Source: Bacillota bacterium (GTDB lineage Bacteria > Bacillota > UBA4882 > UBA10575). From it: 49,602 nt of DNA. The translations under genes and the position numbers were made by a program. This document shows positions 8,899 through 15,755 of the stretch, piece by piece (position 1 is the first letter of the stretch; each line of letters opens with the position of its first letter). Below the pieces are notes generated by a model. The model saw only the letters and a list, made by a program, of their open reading frames with translations. It was not told the DNA's origin and searched no databases. The stretch spans positions 1 through 49,602 of the forward strand of contig JAAYHQ010000018.1 of assembly GCA_012727425.1 (NCBI GenBank). The letters run 5' to 3'.

Positions 8899-8982
8899 AT
8901 GGATATCGATGCCCTTGATCAAGAATTCTCCGTATTCTTGATGGAGGGCTTTTCTTTTTGGGCGGGGGAGGTGAAGGCATGA
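8899..8982 (+). CDS. 27-residue leader ORF overlapping hydF
   Basis: ATG 8899 is placed about 6 nt after an excellent ribosome site (AGAGGTGAT, 8885-8893). The 27 codons run to TGA 8980-8982, which overlaps the hydF ATG (8979-8981) so the two are positioned for translational coupling. The peptide begins MDIDALDQEF and is rich in Phe, Asp and Glu; it resembles no family I know. The whole terminator-like hairpin at 8911-8949 lies inside this ORF, so ribosomes translating it would melt the hairpin. This suggests a regulatory leader peptide rather than a functional protein. It may also be chance, since it is short and no comparison is available. Confidence 0.45.
   Translation: MDIDALDQEFSVFLMEGFSFWAGEVKA
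8911..8959 (+). terminator. Terminator-like hairpin (candidate attenuator) just before hydF
   Basis: A 16-position stem, 14 of 16 exactly complementary (GCCCTTGATCAAGAAT against ATTCTTGATGGAGGGC, loop TCTCCGT), is followed by TTTTCTTTTT. It ends 19 nt before the hydF start, downstream of the promoter at 8745, so termination here would switch off the operon. An upstream CAAGGG (8864-8869) can pair with CCCTTG (8912-8917) in the left arm as an antiterminator. Confidence 0.65.
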
Positions 8983-10220
8983 ACGGCGTACCCCGGAGTG
9001 ACCGGCTGCATATTGCCCTTTTCGGCCGGCGGAATGTGGGGAAATCAAGCCTGATCAATGCGCTGACCGGTCAAGACGTGGCGGTGGTTTCGGCGGTGCC
9101 GGGCACGACCACCGACCCGGTCTATAAAAGTATGGAATTACTACCGCTTGGTCCGGTGGTCTTTATTGATACCCCCGGGCTTGATGACGACGGGGTCCTG
9201 GGCCGGTTGCGTATAGAAAAAGCCAAAGCGGTTTTGCGCAAAACCGACCTGGCCCTCGTGGTCATAACGCCCGCAAACCTCTGGGGTCCGTTGGAGGAAG
9301 AGTTGACAGCGGTCCTGGCGCAAAAAGAGATTCCTTATCTGATTGTCCTGAACAAAAGCGACCGTTTGGGCGGCAAGGATGAGCTGTCGGAGGAGCTGTG
9401 GAAAAACGGCGCCTTGTCCCGGGCCCCGCTGGTCAAAACCTCCGCTCTGACCGGAGCGGGGGTTGCCGACCTCCTGGCGGCTTTGGTCGAACACGGGAAA
9501 ACTGGAGTAAAGCAGCGATCGCTCCTTGACGGGCTGGTGAAAGCGGGCGATCTGGTCATGCTTGTCACCCCACTCGATCGGGCGGCGCCGAAAGGCCGTT
9601 TGATCCTCCCCCAGCAACAGGTGTTGCGGGCGATACTGGACCGGGGGGCGGTTGCCCTGGTGACGCAAGAGACCGAACTGGCGCGGGCGCTGGACCAACT
9701 TGCTTCCCCGCCGGCGCTGGTGATCACTGATTCCCGGGTCTTTGGGCAAGTTGCGGCGGTGCTTCCCAACGATGTCCCGTTGACTTCTTTTTCGATTATT
9801 TACGCCCGGTACAAGGGGAACTTAAGCCAATTTTACCAGGCGGTCCAAGCCATTCAAGATTTAAACGACGGCGACCGGGTGTTGGTGGCGGAGGGCTGTA
9901 CCCATCACCGGCAGGAGGATGATATTGGTACGGTTCAGATCCCCAAACTGCTCCGGGCCAGGACGGGCAGACAGTTAATTTTCGATCATGTTTCCGGTGA
10001 TTTTTTTAAAGAGGATCTTGCCCGGTATAAGATGATAATCCACTGCGGAGCCTGCATGCTAAACCAACGGGAGGTGGAATACCGGCAAGATTTTGCCGCC
10101 GACAAGGGTGTGCCCATGGTTAATTACGGGGTTCTTCTGGCCTATCTCCATGGGATTCTGGAGCGGGCGCTCATGCCCTTTGCCGTGGAATTGGGCATAA
10201 CAAAGGAGGTTGCACAATGA
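8979..10220 (+). CDS. hydF: [FeFe]-hydrogenase maturation GTPase HydF
   Basis: Scaffold and carrier on which the 2Fe subcluster of the [FeFe]-hydrogenase H-cluster is assembled before transfer to the apo-hydrogenase. The 413-residue protein has an N-terminal GTPase domain with P-loop GRRNVGKSS (residues 16-24), switch TTTDPV, G3 DTPG and G4 NKSD. A dimerisation domain follows, then a C-terminal cluster-binding domain. The [4Fe-4S] ligands are visible as Cys307 (in CTHH), Cys356 and Cys359 (HCGAC), the expected CxH...HCxxC pattern. ATG 8979 follows GGGGGAGGTGAAG and overlaps the stop of the leader ORF. hydG overlaps its stop by ATGA and hydE follows, so all three maturases form one operon. No hydrogenase structural gene is in the window. 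Confidence 0.97.
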   Translation: MNGVPRSDRLHIALFGRRNVGKSSLINALTGQDVAVVSAVPGTTTDPVYKSMELLPLGPVVFIDTPGLDDDGVLGRLRIEKAKAVLRKTDLALVVITPANLWGPLEEELTAVLAQKEIPYLIVLNKSDRLGGKDELSEELWKNGALSRAPLVKTSALTGAGVADLLAALVEHGKTGVKQRSLLDGLVKAGDLVMLVTPLDRAAPKGRLILPQQQVLRAILDRGAVALVTQETELARALDQLASPPALVITDSRVFGQVAAVLPNDVPLTSFSIIYARYKGNLSQFYQAVQAIQDLNDGDRVLVAEGCTHHRQEDDIGTVQIPKLLRARTGRQLIFDHVSGDFFKEDLARYKMIIHCGACMLNQREVEYRQDFAADKGVPMVNYGVLLAYLHGILERALMPFAVELGITKEVAQ

Positions 10221-11665
10221 ATTTTTACCATAAATACCAAGCGGAGTTTAAAGAGTATGATGCCATGGCCGAGGATTTTATTGATGACGACAAAATATGG
10301 GACCAGCTAAATAAGGCCGCCAACCCGTCTAAAGCGGTGGTCCGGAAGGTGTTGGCCAAGGCGGAAGGGAAGGTCCGCCTGGAACCGGAGGAGGTGGCGA
10401 TCCTCATCCAGAACCAGGATCCGGAGACCATCGATGAGATGTATGCTTTGGCCAATAGGATCAAAAGGGAAGTCTACGGCGACCGGATTGTTTTCTTCGC
10501 GCCGTTGTACATCAGTAATAAATGTGCCAATAACTGCCGCTATTGCGGGTTTCGCCGGGAAAACAAACTGGTGGAGCGGCGGACCTTGACGCTGGAAGAG
10601 ATCGCGGAAGAAGTTAAGACTATGATCAGTGAGGGGCAAAAACGGACTGTCCTGGTTTACGGGGAATCGCCCGAGACGGGCATTGATTTTATCTGCGACA
10701 GTATACGCCAGGTGTACAGGACGAAATGGGGGAACGGCGAAATCCGGCGGGCTAACATCAACTGTGCCCCGCTTTCCCGGGAGGAACTGGCCAAGTTAAA
10801 GGAGGTGGGGATCGGAACCTTCCAAGTTTTTCAGGAGACCTACCATCACCAGACTTACCGGGAGATGCACCCGGCGGGGACGATCAAGAGCCATTACCGC
10901 TGGCGGCTCTATGCGCAGGACCGGGCCTTGGATGTAGGCTTGGATGATGTGGCGATCGGGGTTTTGTTCGGCCTTTATGACTGGCGGTTTGAGGTGATGG
11001 GCCTCTTATACCACACCATCCACCTGGAAGAAAAGTACAATGGGGTTGGCCCCCACACCATCTCTTTTCCCCGGATTGAACCGGCCATCGGGACGCCCTT
11101 TGCCGCGCAGCCCAAGTACGCGGTCAGTGATGAGGAATTCAAAAAGATCGTGGCCATCTTGCGTCTGGCGGTCCCCTATGCCGGATTGATCCTGACCGCC
11201 CGGGAGAATCCGGAAGTGAGAAGGGAGGTTCTTCCCGTGGGGGTTACCCAGATTGACGCCGGGACCCGGATCGGGGTGGGCGGCTACCGGCAGGCGGCCG
11301 GGAATATGCTGCCGGATAAAGAACAGTTTCAGTTGGGTGACACCCGCAGTTTGGATCAGGTTATTTACGAAACCTGCCAGATGGGGAATATTCCTTCGTT
11401 TTGCACAGCTTGTTACCGGGCGGGGCGCACCGGGGAAGATTTTATGGCGGTGGCCAAGTCCAGTTTTGTGCATAACTTCTGCATGCCCAATGCGATTTTG
11501 ACCTTAAAGGAATACCTTCTGGATTTTGCGACGGAGGAAACCAAACAGGCTGGGGAAAAAGCGATCGCCCAATGTCTGGACCGGATGGCGGATGACAAAA
11601 TAAAAAACTTTCTCCGCCAGGCTTTGGCCCGGATGGAAGAAGGGGAAAGGGATATCCGGGTCTGA
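10217..11665 (+). CDS. hydG: [FeFe]-hydrogenase H-cluster radical SAM maturase HydG
   Basis: Radical S-adenosylmethionine tyrosine lyase that cleaves tyrosine into p-cresol and the CO and cyanide ligands of the H-cluster, delivered as an Fe(CO)2(CN) synthon. The protein is 482 residues, family length. The SAM-cluster motif CX3CX2C is at Cys103, Cys107 and Cys110 (CANNCRYC). The C-terminal auxiliary cluster motif CX2CX22C is complete at Cys396, Cys399 and Cys422 (CTACYRAGRTG ... HNFC), which separates HydG from ThiH. The start codon overlaps the hydF stop in an ATGA, giving translational coupling, and AAAGGAGG is found just upstream inside hydF. hydE starts some 20 nt after its stop. Confidence 0.97.
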   Translation: MNFYHKYQAEFKEYDAMAEDFIDDDKIWDQLNKAANPSKAVVRKVLAKAEGKVRLEPEEVAILIQNQDPETIDEMYALANRIKREVYGDRIVFFAPLYISNKCANNCRYCGFRRENKLVERRTLTLEEIAEEVKTMISEGQKRTVLVYGESPETGIDFICDSIRQVYRTKWGNGEIRRANINCAPLSREELAKLKEVGIGTFQVFQETYHHQTYREMHPAGTIKSHYRWRLYAQDRALDVGLDDVAIGVLFGLYDWRFEVMGLLYHTIHLEEKYNGVGPHTISFPRIEPAIGTPFAAQPKYAVSDEEFKKIVAILRLAVPYAGLILTARENPEVRREVLPVGVTQIDAGTRIGVGGYRQAAGNMLPDKEQFQLGDTRSLDQVIYETCQMGNIPSFCTACYRAGRTGEDFMAVAKSSFVHNFCMPNAILTLKEYLLDFATEETKQAGEKAIAQCLDRMADDKIKNFLRQALARMEEGERDIRV

Positions 11666-11685
11666 ACGGGAGGGGGATGGCGGTG

Positions 11686-12720
11686 ATGCAGACGATAACC
11701 GACTTGGTAGAAGTCCTCGAAAACAGGCAGACCTTGGATCAGGCCGGGTTAACCCGGCTTTTGACTACCCCCAAGGCGGAACCGCTTTATCAGGCGGCCG
11801 ACCGGGTCCGCAAAAGGACCGTTGGTGATGAAGTCCACCTCCGGGGGTTGATTGAATTCAGTAACTACTGCCGGCGGAACTGCCTTTACTGTGGATTGCG
11901 GGCGGGGAATAGCCGGCTCCACCGCTACCGGATGACACCGGCGGAGATCGTAGCCACGGCCCGTTTTGCCGTTGGCCTGGGAATGAAAACCATTGTCCTC
12001 CAGAGTGGGGAGGACTCGTCCTATACCGTTTCGGAACTCTGCGCGATAGTGCAGACGATTAAAAAGATGGGGGTGGCGGTTACCCTCAGTATTGGAGAAC
12101 GGTCAAGAAGTACCTACGCCGCGTTGAAAGAGGCCGGTGCTGACCGGTTTCTACTCCGGATCGAAACCACCAATGAACAGTTGTATGCGCGCATGCATCC
12201 GGGGATGAGCTACCAAAATCGGGTTCAGTGCCTCTACACTTTGAAGGAATTAGGGTATGAGACGGGGACGGGCTCCCTGGTGGGCCTCCCGGGGCAGACC
12301 CCGGCCATGCTTGCTGCCGACCTGGTCTTCTTTAAGGAGTTGGATGCGGATATGATCGGCCTGGGCCCGTTCATCCCCAGTCCGGGAACCCCGCTGGCGC
12401 AGGCGGCCGGGGGTGCGGTCGATCTAGTTCTGAAAATGATGGCCCTGACCCGGCTCCTCATGCCGGAGATCAACATGCCGGCCACAACCGCCCTGGGCGT
12501 CAAGGACCCGGCTGGTTACCAAAAAGGGTTAAGCTGTGGGGCCAATGTAGTTATGCCGAACATGGGGGAGCGTGACTACAAAAGACTGTATGCCCCATAT
12601 CCGGGGAAAGAGGGGTGGGCGTCAAACGCCGAAACTCAACTGGCCAAGATCAAAGCGGTCCTTCAGCAAATGGGCAGAACGGTAAGTCCGGGTTATGGTT
12701 TTCGGGTGCGGGGTGGGTAA
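11686..12720 (+). CDS. hydE: [FeFe]-hydrogenase H-cluster radical SAM maturase HydE
   Basis: Radical SAM enzyme that acts on the HydG-derived Fe(CO)2(CN)-cysteine synthon during building of the diiron subcluster of [FeFe]-hydrogenase. From ATG 11686 the product is 344 residues, normal for HydE. The SAM-cluster motif is Cys62, Cys66 and Cys69 (YCRRNCLYCGLR). Other conserved parts are the glycine-rich LQSGEDSSYT segment, the SAM-binding SIGERS and the GLVGLPGQT-like loop (GSLVGLPGQTPAML). ATG 11677 directly abuts the GGGAGGGGG ribosome site, so 11686, nine nt from it, is preferred. Last gene of hydFGE; no strong terminator is visible, only an A+T-rich inverted repeat near 12767-12797. Confidence 0.96.
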   Translation: MQTITDLVEVLENRQTLDQAGLTRLLTTPKAEPLYQAADRVRKRTVGDEVHLRGLIEFSNYCRRNCLYCGLRAGNSRLHRYRMTPAEIVATARFAVGLGMKTIVLQSGEDSSYTVSELCAIVQTIKKMGVAVTLSIGERSRSTYAALKEAGADRFLLRIETTNEQLYARMHPGMSYQNRVQCLYTLKELGYETGTGSLVGLPGQTPAMLAADLVFFKELDADMIGLGPFIPSPGTPLAQAAGGAVDLVLKMMALTRLLMPEINMPATTALGVKDPAGYQKGLSCGANVVMPNMGERDYKRLYAPYPGKEGWASNAETQLAKIKAVLQQMGRTVSPGYGFRVRGG

Positions 12721-12903
12721 GTTTATTAAACTGTAAAGGGAACTTGTGGAGGAATTCGCGCGCGCTTATCTAAATTATAAGTTTATTATAAGATAAAAAC
12801 CGTATCGCTTTGGGAGCCTGGCAAGAAGGGCTTAAGTTTGTATCCTTATATTCGGGAAAATTTCTAAGGACGAGACCATAAAAATAGAAGGAGAAATGCG
12901 CAA

Positions 12904-13779
12904 ATGTGGATTTTGTTTGCCTTTGGTTCGGCGGTTTTTGCCGGACTGACGGCGATCCTCTCGAAGATTGGGATTCGCAACACCGATTCGAACCTGGCCA
13001 CGGCCATCAGGACCGTTGTTGTCCTCTTTTTTTCCTGGCTGATGGTGTTTATCGTTGGTTCCCAACGGGCGCTGGCTGAGGTTAGCGGCCGGACGTTATT
13101 GTTCCTCATCTTATCTGGTCTGGCGACCGGCGCGTCCTGGCTTTGCTATTTTAAAGCTCTGCAGATCGGGGATGTGAACAAGGTAACCCCGATTGACAAA
13201 TCCAGTACGGTTTTGACGATGCTTTTGGCCTTTATCTTACTGGGTGAAGAGATCACGCTGCTCAAGGCCGGAGCGATGGTCTTAATTGGTGTGGGGACTT
13301 ATCTGATGGTTCACAAGAAAAAAGCGACCGCCCCTGAAACCACCGGTGTCGGCCCGCAAAGCAGCTTATGGCTGGTCTATGCTTTTGGGGCGGCCCTGTT
13401 CGCCAGTCTAACGGCGATCTTGGGGAAAGTGGGGATTGAGGGGATCGAGTCCAACTTGGGGACGGCGATCCGGACGATTGTCGTTTTAATCCTGGCCTGG
13501 ATCATTGTTTTTGCCACGAAGAAACAGAAAGCCATAAAGGACATTGACAAAAAGAGCTGGATCTTTCTGATCTTGTCCGGCTTTGCCACCGGCGGCTCCT
13601 GGTTATGTTATTACCGGGCCTTGCAGACTGGACCGGCCAGTGTGGTTGTGCCCATCGATAAACTGAGTATTGTCTTTACGATTGCCTTCTCCTATTTTTT
13701 CCTCAAAGAAAAACTGACCGTAAAGTCCACGGCCGGTTTGGTCCTTATTGTCGCGGGGACGCTGTCCTTGTTGCTTTAA
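12904..13779 (+). CDS. EamA-family transporter with two near-identical halves
   Basis: A 291-residue membrane protein made of two EamA domains, residues 1-140 and 158-291, joined by a basic linker (HKKKATAPETT). The halves are unusually alike: SGLATGASWLCYFKALQ against SGFATGGSWLCYYRALQ, AIRTVVVL against AIRTIVVL, AVFAGLTAILSKIGI against ALFASLTAILGKVGI. Each half has about five helices, so the second half should have the opposite topology, as in fused dual-topology transporters. Homologous single-domain EamA proteins of about 140 residues exist, and this looks like a recent in-frame duplication or fusion. The start follows AGAAGGAG. It follows hydE at 183 nt but is probably a separate transcript, closed by the terminator at 13821. 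Substrate unknown. Confidence 0.87.
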   Translation: MWILFAFGSAVFAGLTAILSKIGIRNTDSNLATAIRTVVVLFFSWLMVFIVGSQRALAEVSGRTLLFLILSGLATGASWLCYFKALQIGDVNKVTPIDKSSTVLTMLLAFILLGEEITLLKAGAMVLIGVGTYLMVHKKKATAPETTGVGPQSSLWLVYAFGAALFASLTAILGKVGIEGIESNLGTAIRTIVVLILAWIIVFATKKQKAIKDIDKKSWIFLILSGFATGGSWLCYYRALQTGPASVVVPIDKLSIVFTIAFSYFFLKEKLTVKSTAGLVLIVAGTLSLLL

Positions 13780-13820
13780 GGAGCGGAACCGGCGGATAAA
13801 AACGGGCCAAAAACAATGTT

Positions 13821-13856
13821 AATCCCCCTGGGGTCAAAACCAGGGGGATTTTGTTT
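13821..13856. terminator. Bidirectional terminator between the EamA and Spo0E genes
   Basis: A perfect 11-bp stem (AATCCCCCTGG / CCAGGGGGATT, loop GTCAAAA plus flanks) is followed on the plus strand by TTGTTT. The hairpin lies between convergent genes and may serve both. Confidence 0.8.
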
Positions 13857-14049
13857 AGTCCGTGTTTTGCTTCGGCTTTTGGTCCACCAGTTGCTGGTAT
13901 TTATTGATGAGCAAGTCCAGTTCAATGCTGAGCTTCAGAACTTCGGCGTCGGTGTAGCCCCGCGTATTCCAGGAGGTTTGGAGGAGGTGCCGGACGTGAT
14001 TAATCTCTTGCTTAAGCGCGTTTAGTTGTTTTCTTTTCTTGTCGACCAT
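13855..14049 (-). CDS. Spo0E-like aspartyl-phosphate phosphatase
   Basis: A 64-residue helical protein of the Spo0E family, which dephosphorylates response regulators (Spo0A~P in Bacillus) and so restrains entry into sporulation. The signature SxxLD is present as LSIELDLLINKYQ, preceded by a first helix (LNALKQEINHVRHLLQ) and a turn; the family fold is a two-helix hairpin of exactly this length. The ATG at 14049 is about 8 nt after AAGGA on the minus strand. It is transcribed towards the EamA gene and shares the intervening hairpin. The target regulator is not in the window. Presence of this gene supports a spore-forming Firmicute. Confidence 0.85.
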   Translation of the reverse strand: MVDKKRKQLNALKQEINHVRHLLQTSWNTRGYTDAEVLKLSIELDLLINKYQQLVDQKPKQNTD

Positions 14050-14118
14050 TGGTTAGTTCCTTTAGGGATGTATTATTAAACCAAACAAGGCTTGGGAAAA
14101 TAGTAAATACTGTAAACT

Positions 14119-14148
14119 TTGCGTGCACCTGCCGGATCATGGTATAAT
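14119..14148 (+). promoter_or_regulatory. Candidate promoter of the XRE regulator gene
   Basis: TTGCGT (14119-14124) with an 18-nt spacer to a perfect TATAAT (14143-14148). The hairpin leader at 14167 begins about 12 nt after the predicted transcription start. Confidence 0.5.
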
Positions 14149-14166
14149 ATTCTAAACAAGTTGAAA

Positions 14167-14257
14167 GGACGAAAACGCAGAATACGGCAGAAACGACTGG
14201 TGACGGTTGGCAGCCCGGCAGTCGTTTGCTTCCTTATGGTGTGGTGCGTTTTCGTCC
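14167..14257 (+). ncRNA. Nested-hairpin leader upstream of the XRE regulator
   Basis: A perfect 13-bp outer repeat (GGACGAAAACGCA at 14167-14179, TGCGTTTTCGTCC at 14245-14257) encloses an inner perfect 9-bp repeat (AAACGACTG at 14191-14199, CAGTCGTTT at 14219-14227). No T-run follows, so it is not a terminator. It would form at the very 5' end of the transcript, about 115 nt before the start codon. It could be an mRNA-stabilising structure, a processed small RNA or a protein-binding site. I recognise no riboswitch class in it. Confidence 0.5.
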
Positions 14258-14372
14258 AGCAGCTAGAGACAGGAAACCGGATTTAAGGTGATGTGGTTCA
14301 GTTTTGGATAAAATCTACCTTCAAGACCATTATATTTTCATTCTGCAAAAATGTCAAGGAGAAAATTTGCCT

Positions 14373-14861
14373 ATGAAAAACGAAATTGGCAAACGTATCC
14401 AGCAGTTCCGCGAAAAACTCGGTTTAAATCAGGGTGAATTTAGTAGAGAGATTAAGATTAGCCAAACGACAGTATCCCGCGTGGAGTCGGGCGAGAAAAA
14501 ACCTTCGCAGGCTTTTTTAAACGCGATGATGATTCGCTATGCGGTTAATCCGGACTGGGTTTTAACCGGGAAAGGAGAGATGTTTTCCCCGGTTGAGGAT
14601 TATATTACCAAGGGTATTGAGTTGTTTGGTGAAGAGGCGATGAGTGCGGGGCTGGCCAAAATACTGGACAATCCCCGGTTTGCCAAGTTTCGCTTGTTAC
14701 TGGAAGCCCGCGAGTTGGTGGCGGGTGATATCGACGATGAACTGGCAGCCTATTTGCAATACATCATAGAAAACTGGCGGGAAGGAGAGAGGAAGCAGCA
14801 TTGGGTGATGGGCCAGTTGGAGATGGCATTCCGGGAAGTGAAGGAGAAATATCAATTTTAA
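14373..14861 (+). CDS. XRE-family helix-turn-helix transcriptional regulator
   Basis: A 162-residue protein with an N-terminal Cro/C1-type DNA-binding domain (residues about 5-62): GKRIQQFREKLGLNQGEFS, then ISQTTVSRVESGEKKPS as recognition helix, and the turn NPDWVLTGKGEMF seen in phage-repressor-like and Firmicute XRE proteins. The C-terminal half (about 65-162) is helical and acidic with no peptidase motif, so it is not a LexA-type self-cleaving repressor. ATG 14373 lies 11 nt after AAGGAG; TTG 14367 is a possible alternative. It is preceded by a promoter and a long hairpin leader, so it is probably monocistronic and may regulate itself. Target genes are not evident. Confidence 0.85.
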   Translation: MKNEIGKRIQQFREKLGLNQGEFSREIKISQTTVSRVESGEKKPSQAFLNAMMIRYAVNPDWVLTGKGEMFSPVEDYITKGIELFGEEAMSAGLAKILDNPRFAKFRLLLEARELVAGDIDDELAAYLQYIIENWREGERKQHWVMGQLEMAFREVKEKYQF

Positions 14862-15065
14862 ACCAACCAAACGGAGTTTAATATTGCTTGGTTAATCCGG
14901 CCGGTTCTTCCCCTGGCAGTGAAGGTATGGGGTTGACTGGGCCTTTTGGAATCGAAGACGCAAGTTAAGAGTGGTTTATACAGGGCCCATGGCCGTGTAT
15001 TAGACGAATGATTGATAATCGGTAGTCATTGCACGATTATATGGTTCTGATTCTTCCTAAAATAA

Positions 15066-15383
15066 CGTTTTGAAGCGTTGATTCCAGCGGGCATCTTGGG
15101 ATTATATTCACTCTGGGAGGTAATTTTTGTCTTTGGCTGGCTGCAACTTCGCTTTGAAGAGGCATTCGGGATTATTCCAGCGGTTGTTTTGGCGGGGATA
15201 AGTTTTTGCCTATATCATGCCGGGTACGGGTGGTTTGCGCGGGCGCATCTAATGAGTTTATTTGTGATCGGCATTATGATGGCGATGGTTTTCAGAATGA
15301 CCAAAAACCTTCTGATCCTGTGGCCGTTTCTTTGGCCGGAATGTACCTTCATGAAAAGAATTATATCCATCCCCCGATTTTAG
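15066..15383 (+). pseudogene. CPBP-family intramembrane protease remnant
   Basis: About 105 codons matching only the C-terminal part of a CPBP (CAAX protease/bacteriocin-processing) membrane protein: LRFEEAFGIIPAVVLAG, FCLYHAGYGW, then FRMTKNLLILWPFLWP. An in-frame stop lies just before 15066, so the N-terminal membrane helices are gone. The catalytic EExxxR motif, expected at about SLWEEFFFRG, reads SLWEVIFVFG, so the second Glu and the Arg are lost. After WPFLWPE the sequence drifts from the family. No ribosome site precedes the nominal TTG at 15078. I read this as a decaying fragment, not an active protease. Confidence 0.6.
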
Positions 15384-15412
15384 TAGTCAGTAAATATTCT
15401 GTTCTTCTTCTC

Positions 15413-15640
15413 TTATTCATAAAAGGCCAAGGTTTTCTTGAGGCGTTCGCGAATTATTTCCCGAATATGGGGCGGGGTGATTACTTTGGCGTACATGCCG
15501 AAAGAGAGGATGAAGCCATATACCCACTCATCTTCGGGGTAGGAAAAACGAACCGTGAAGCTGCCGTCGGCGTTCGTGCCGAAGAGAGACGCTTCCGTTA
15601 AAGGCATGGCACAGCTTTGGCATATTTTCTGTCCGGTCAT
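15413..15640 (-). CDS. Chimeric small protein: half zinc ribbon joined to the C-terminus of a WYL regulator
   Basis: A 75-residue ORF with a perfect ribosome site (AAAGGAGGAT) before ATG 15640. Residues 1-27 (ICQSCAMPL ... LFGTNADGS) match the start of a small zinc-ribbon protein in which a second Cys pair should follow; it does not. From residue 28 the sequence switches to the C-terminal end of a WYL-domain transcriptional regulator (FTVRFSYPEDEWVYGF, ILSFGMYAKVITPPHIREEI-like helix). The helix-turn-helix and WYL core are missing. The simplest reading is a deletion that fused two adjacent genes in frame. The product may still be made, but neither parent function should survive: the zinc site has only two of its cysteines. 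Confidence 0.6.
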   Translation of the reverse strand: MTGQKICQSCAMPLTEASLFGTNADGSFTVRFSYPEDEWVYGFILSFGMYAKVITPPHIREIIRERLKKTLAFYE

Positions 15641-15755
15641 GGTTGATCCTCCTTTTTCTTTTCTTACCGGCATTATATAACCAATAACTTGACTACTGTC
15701 TGTCATAATTTTTTATTTTTTACCCAAATCGTTTACTATCATAAGGGGGGCCAAG

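Noticed and set aside
8780-8900. Known riboswitch class (molybdenum cofactor, cobalamin, tetrahydrofolate) in the hydF leader
   Set aside because: GGCGT/ACGCC and CGCC/GGCG pairings exist, but none of the conserved cores I know of these classes is present.
15206-15601. 131-codon plus-strand frame overlapping the CPBP remnant and the chimeric small gene
   Set aside because: Its translation is not protein-like and it is antisense to an ORF with a perfect ribosome site.
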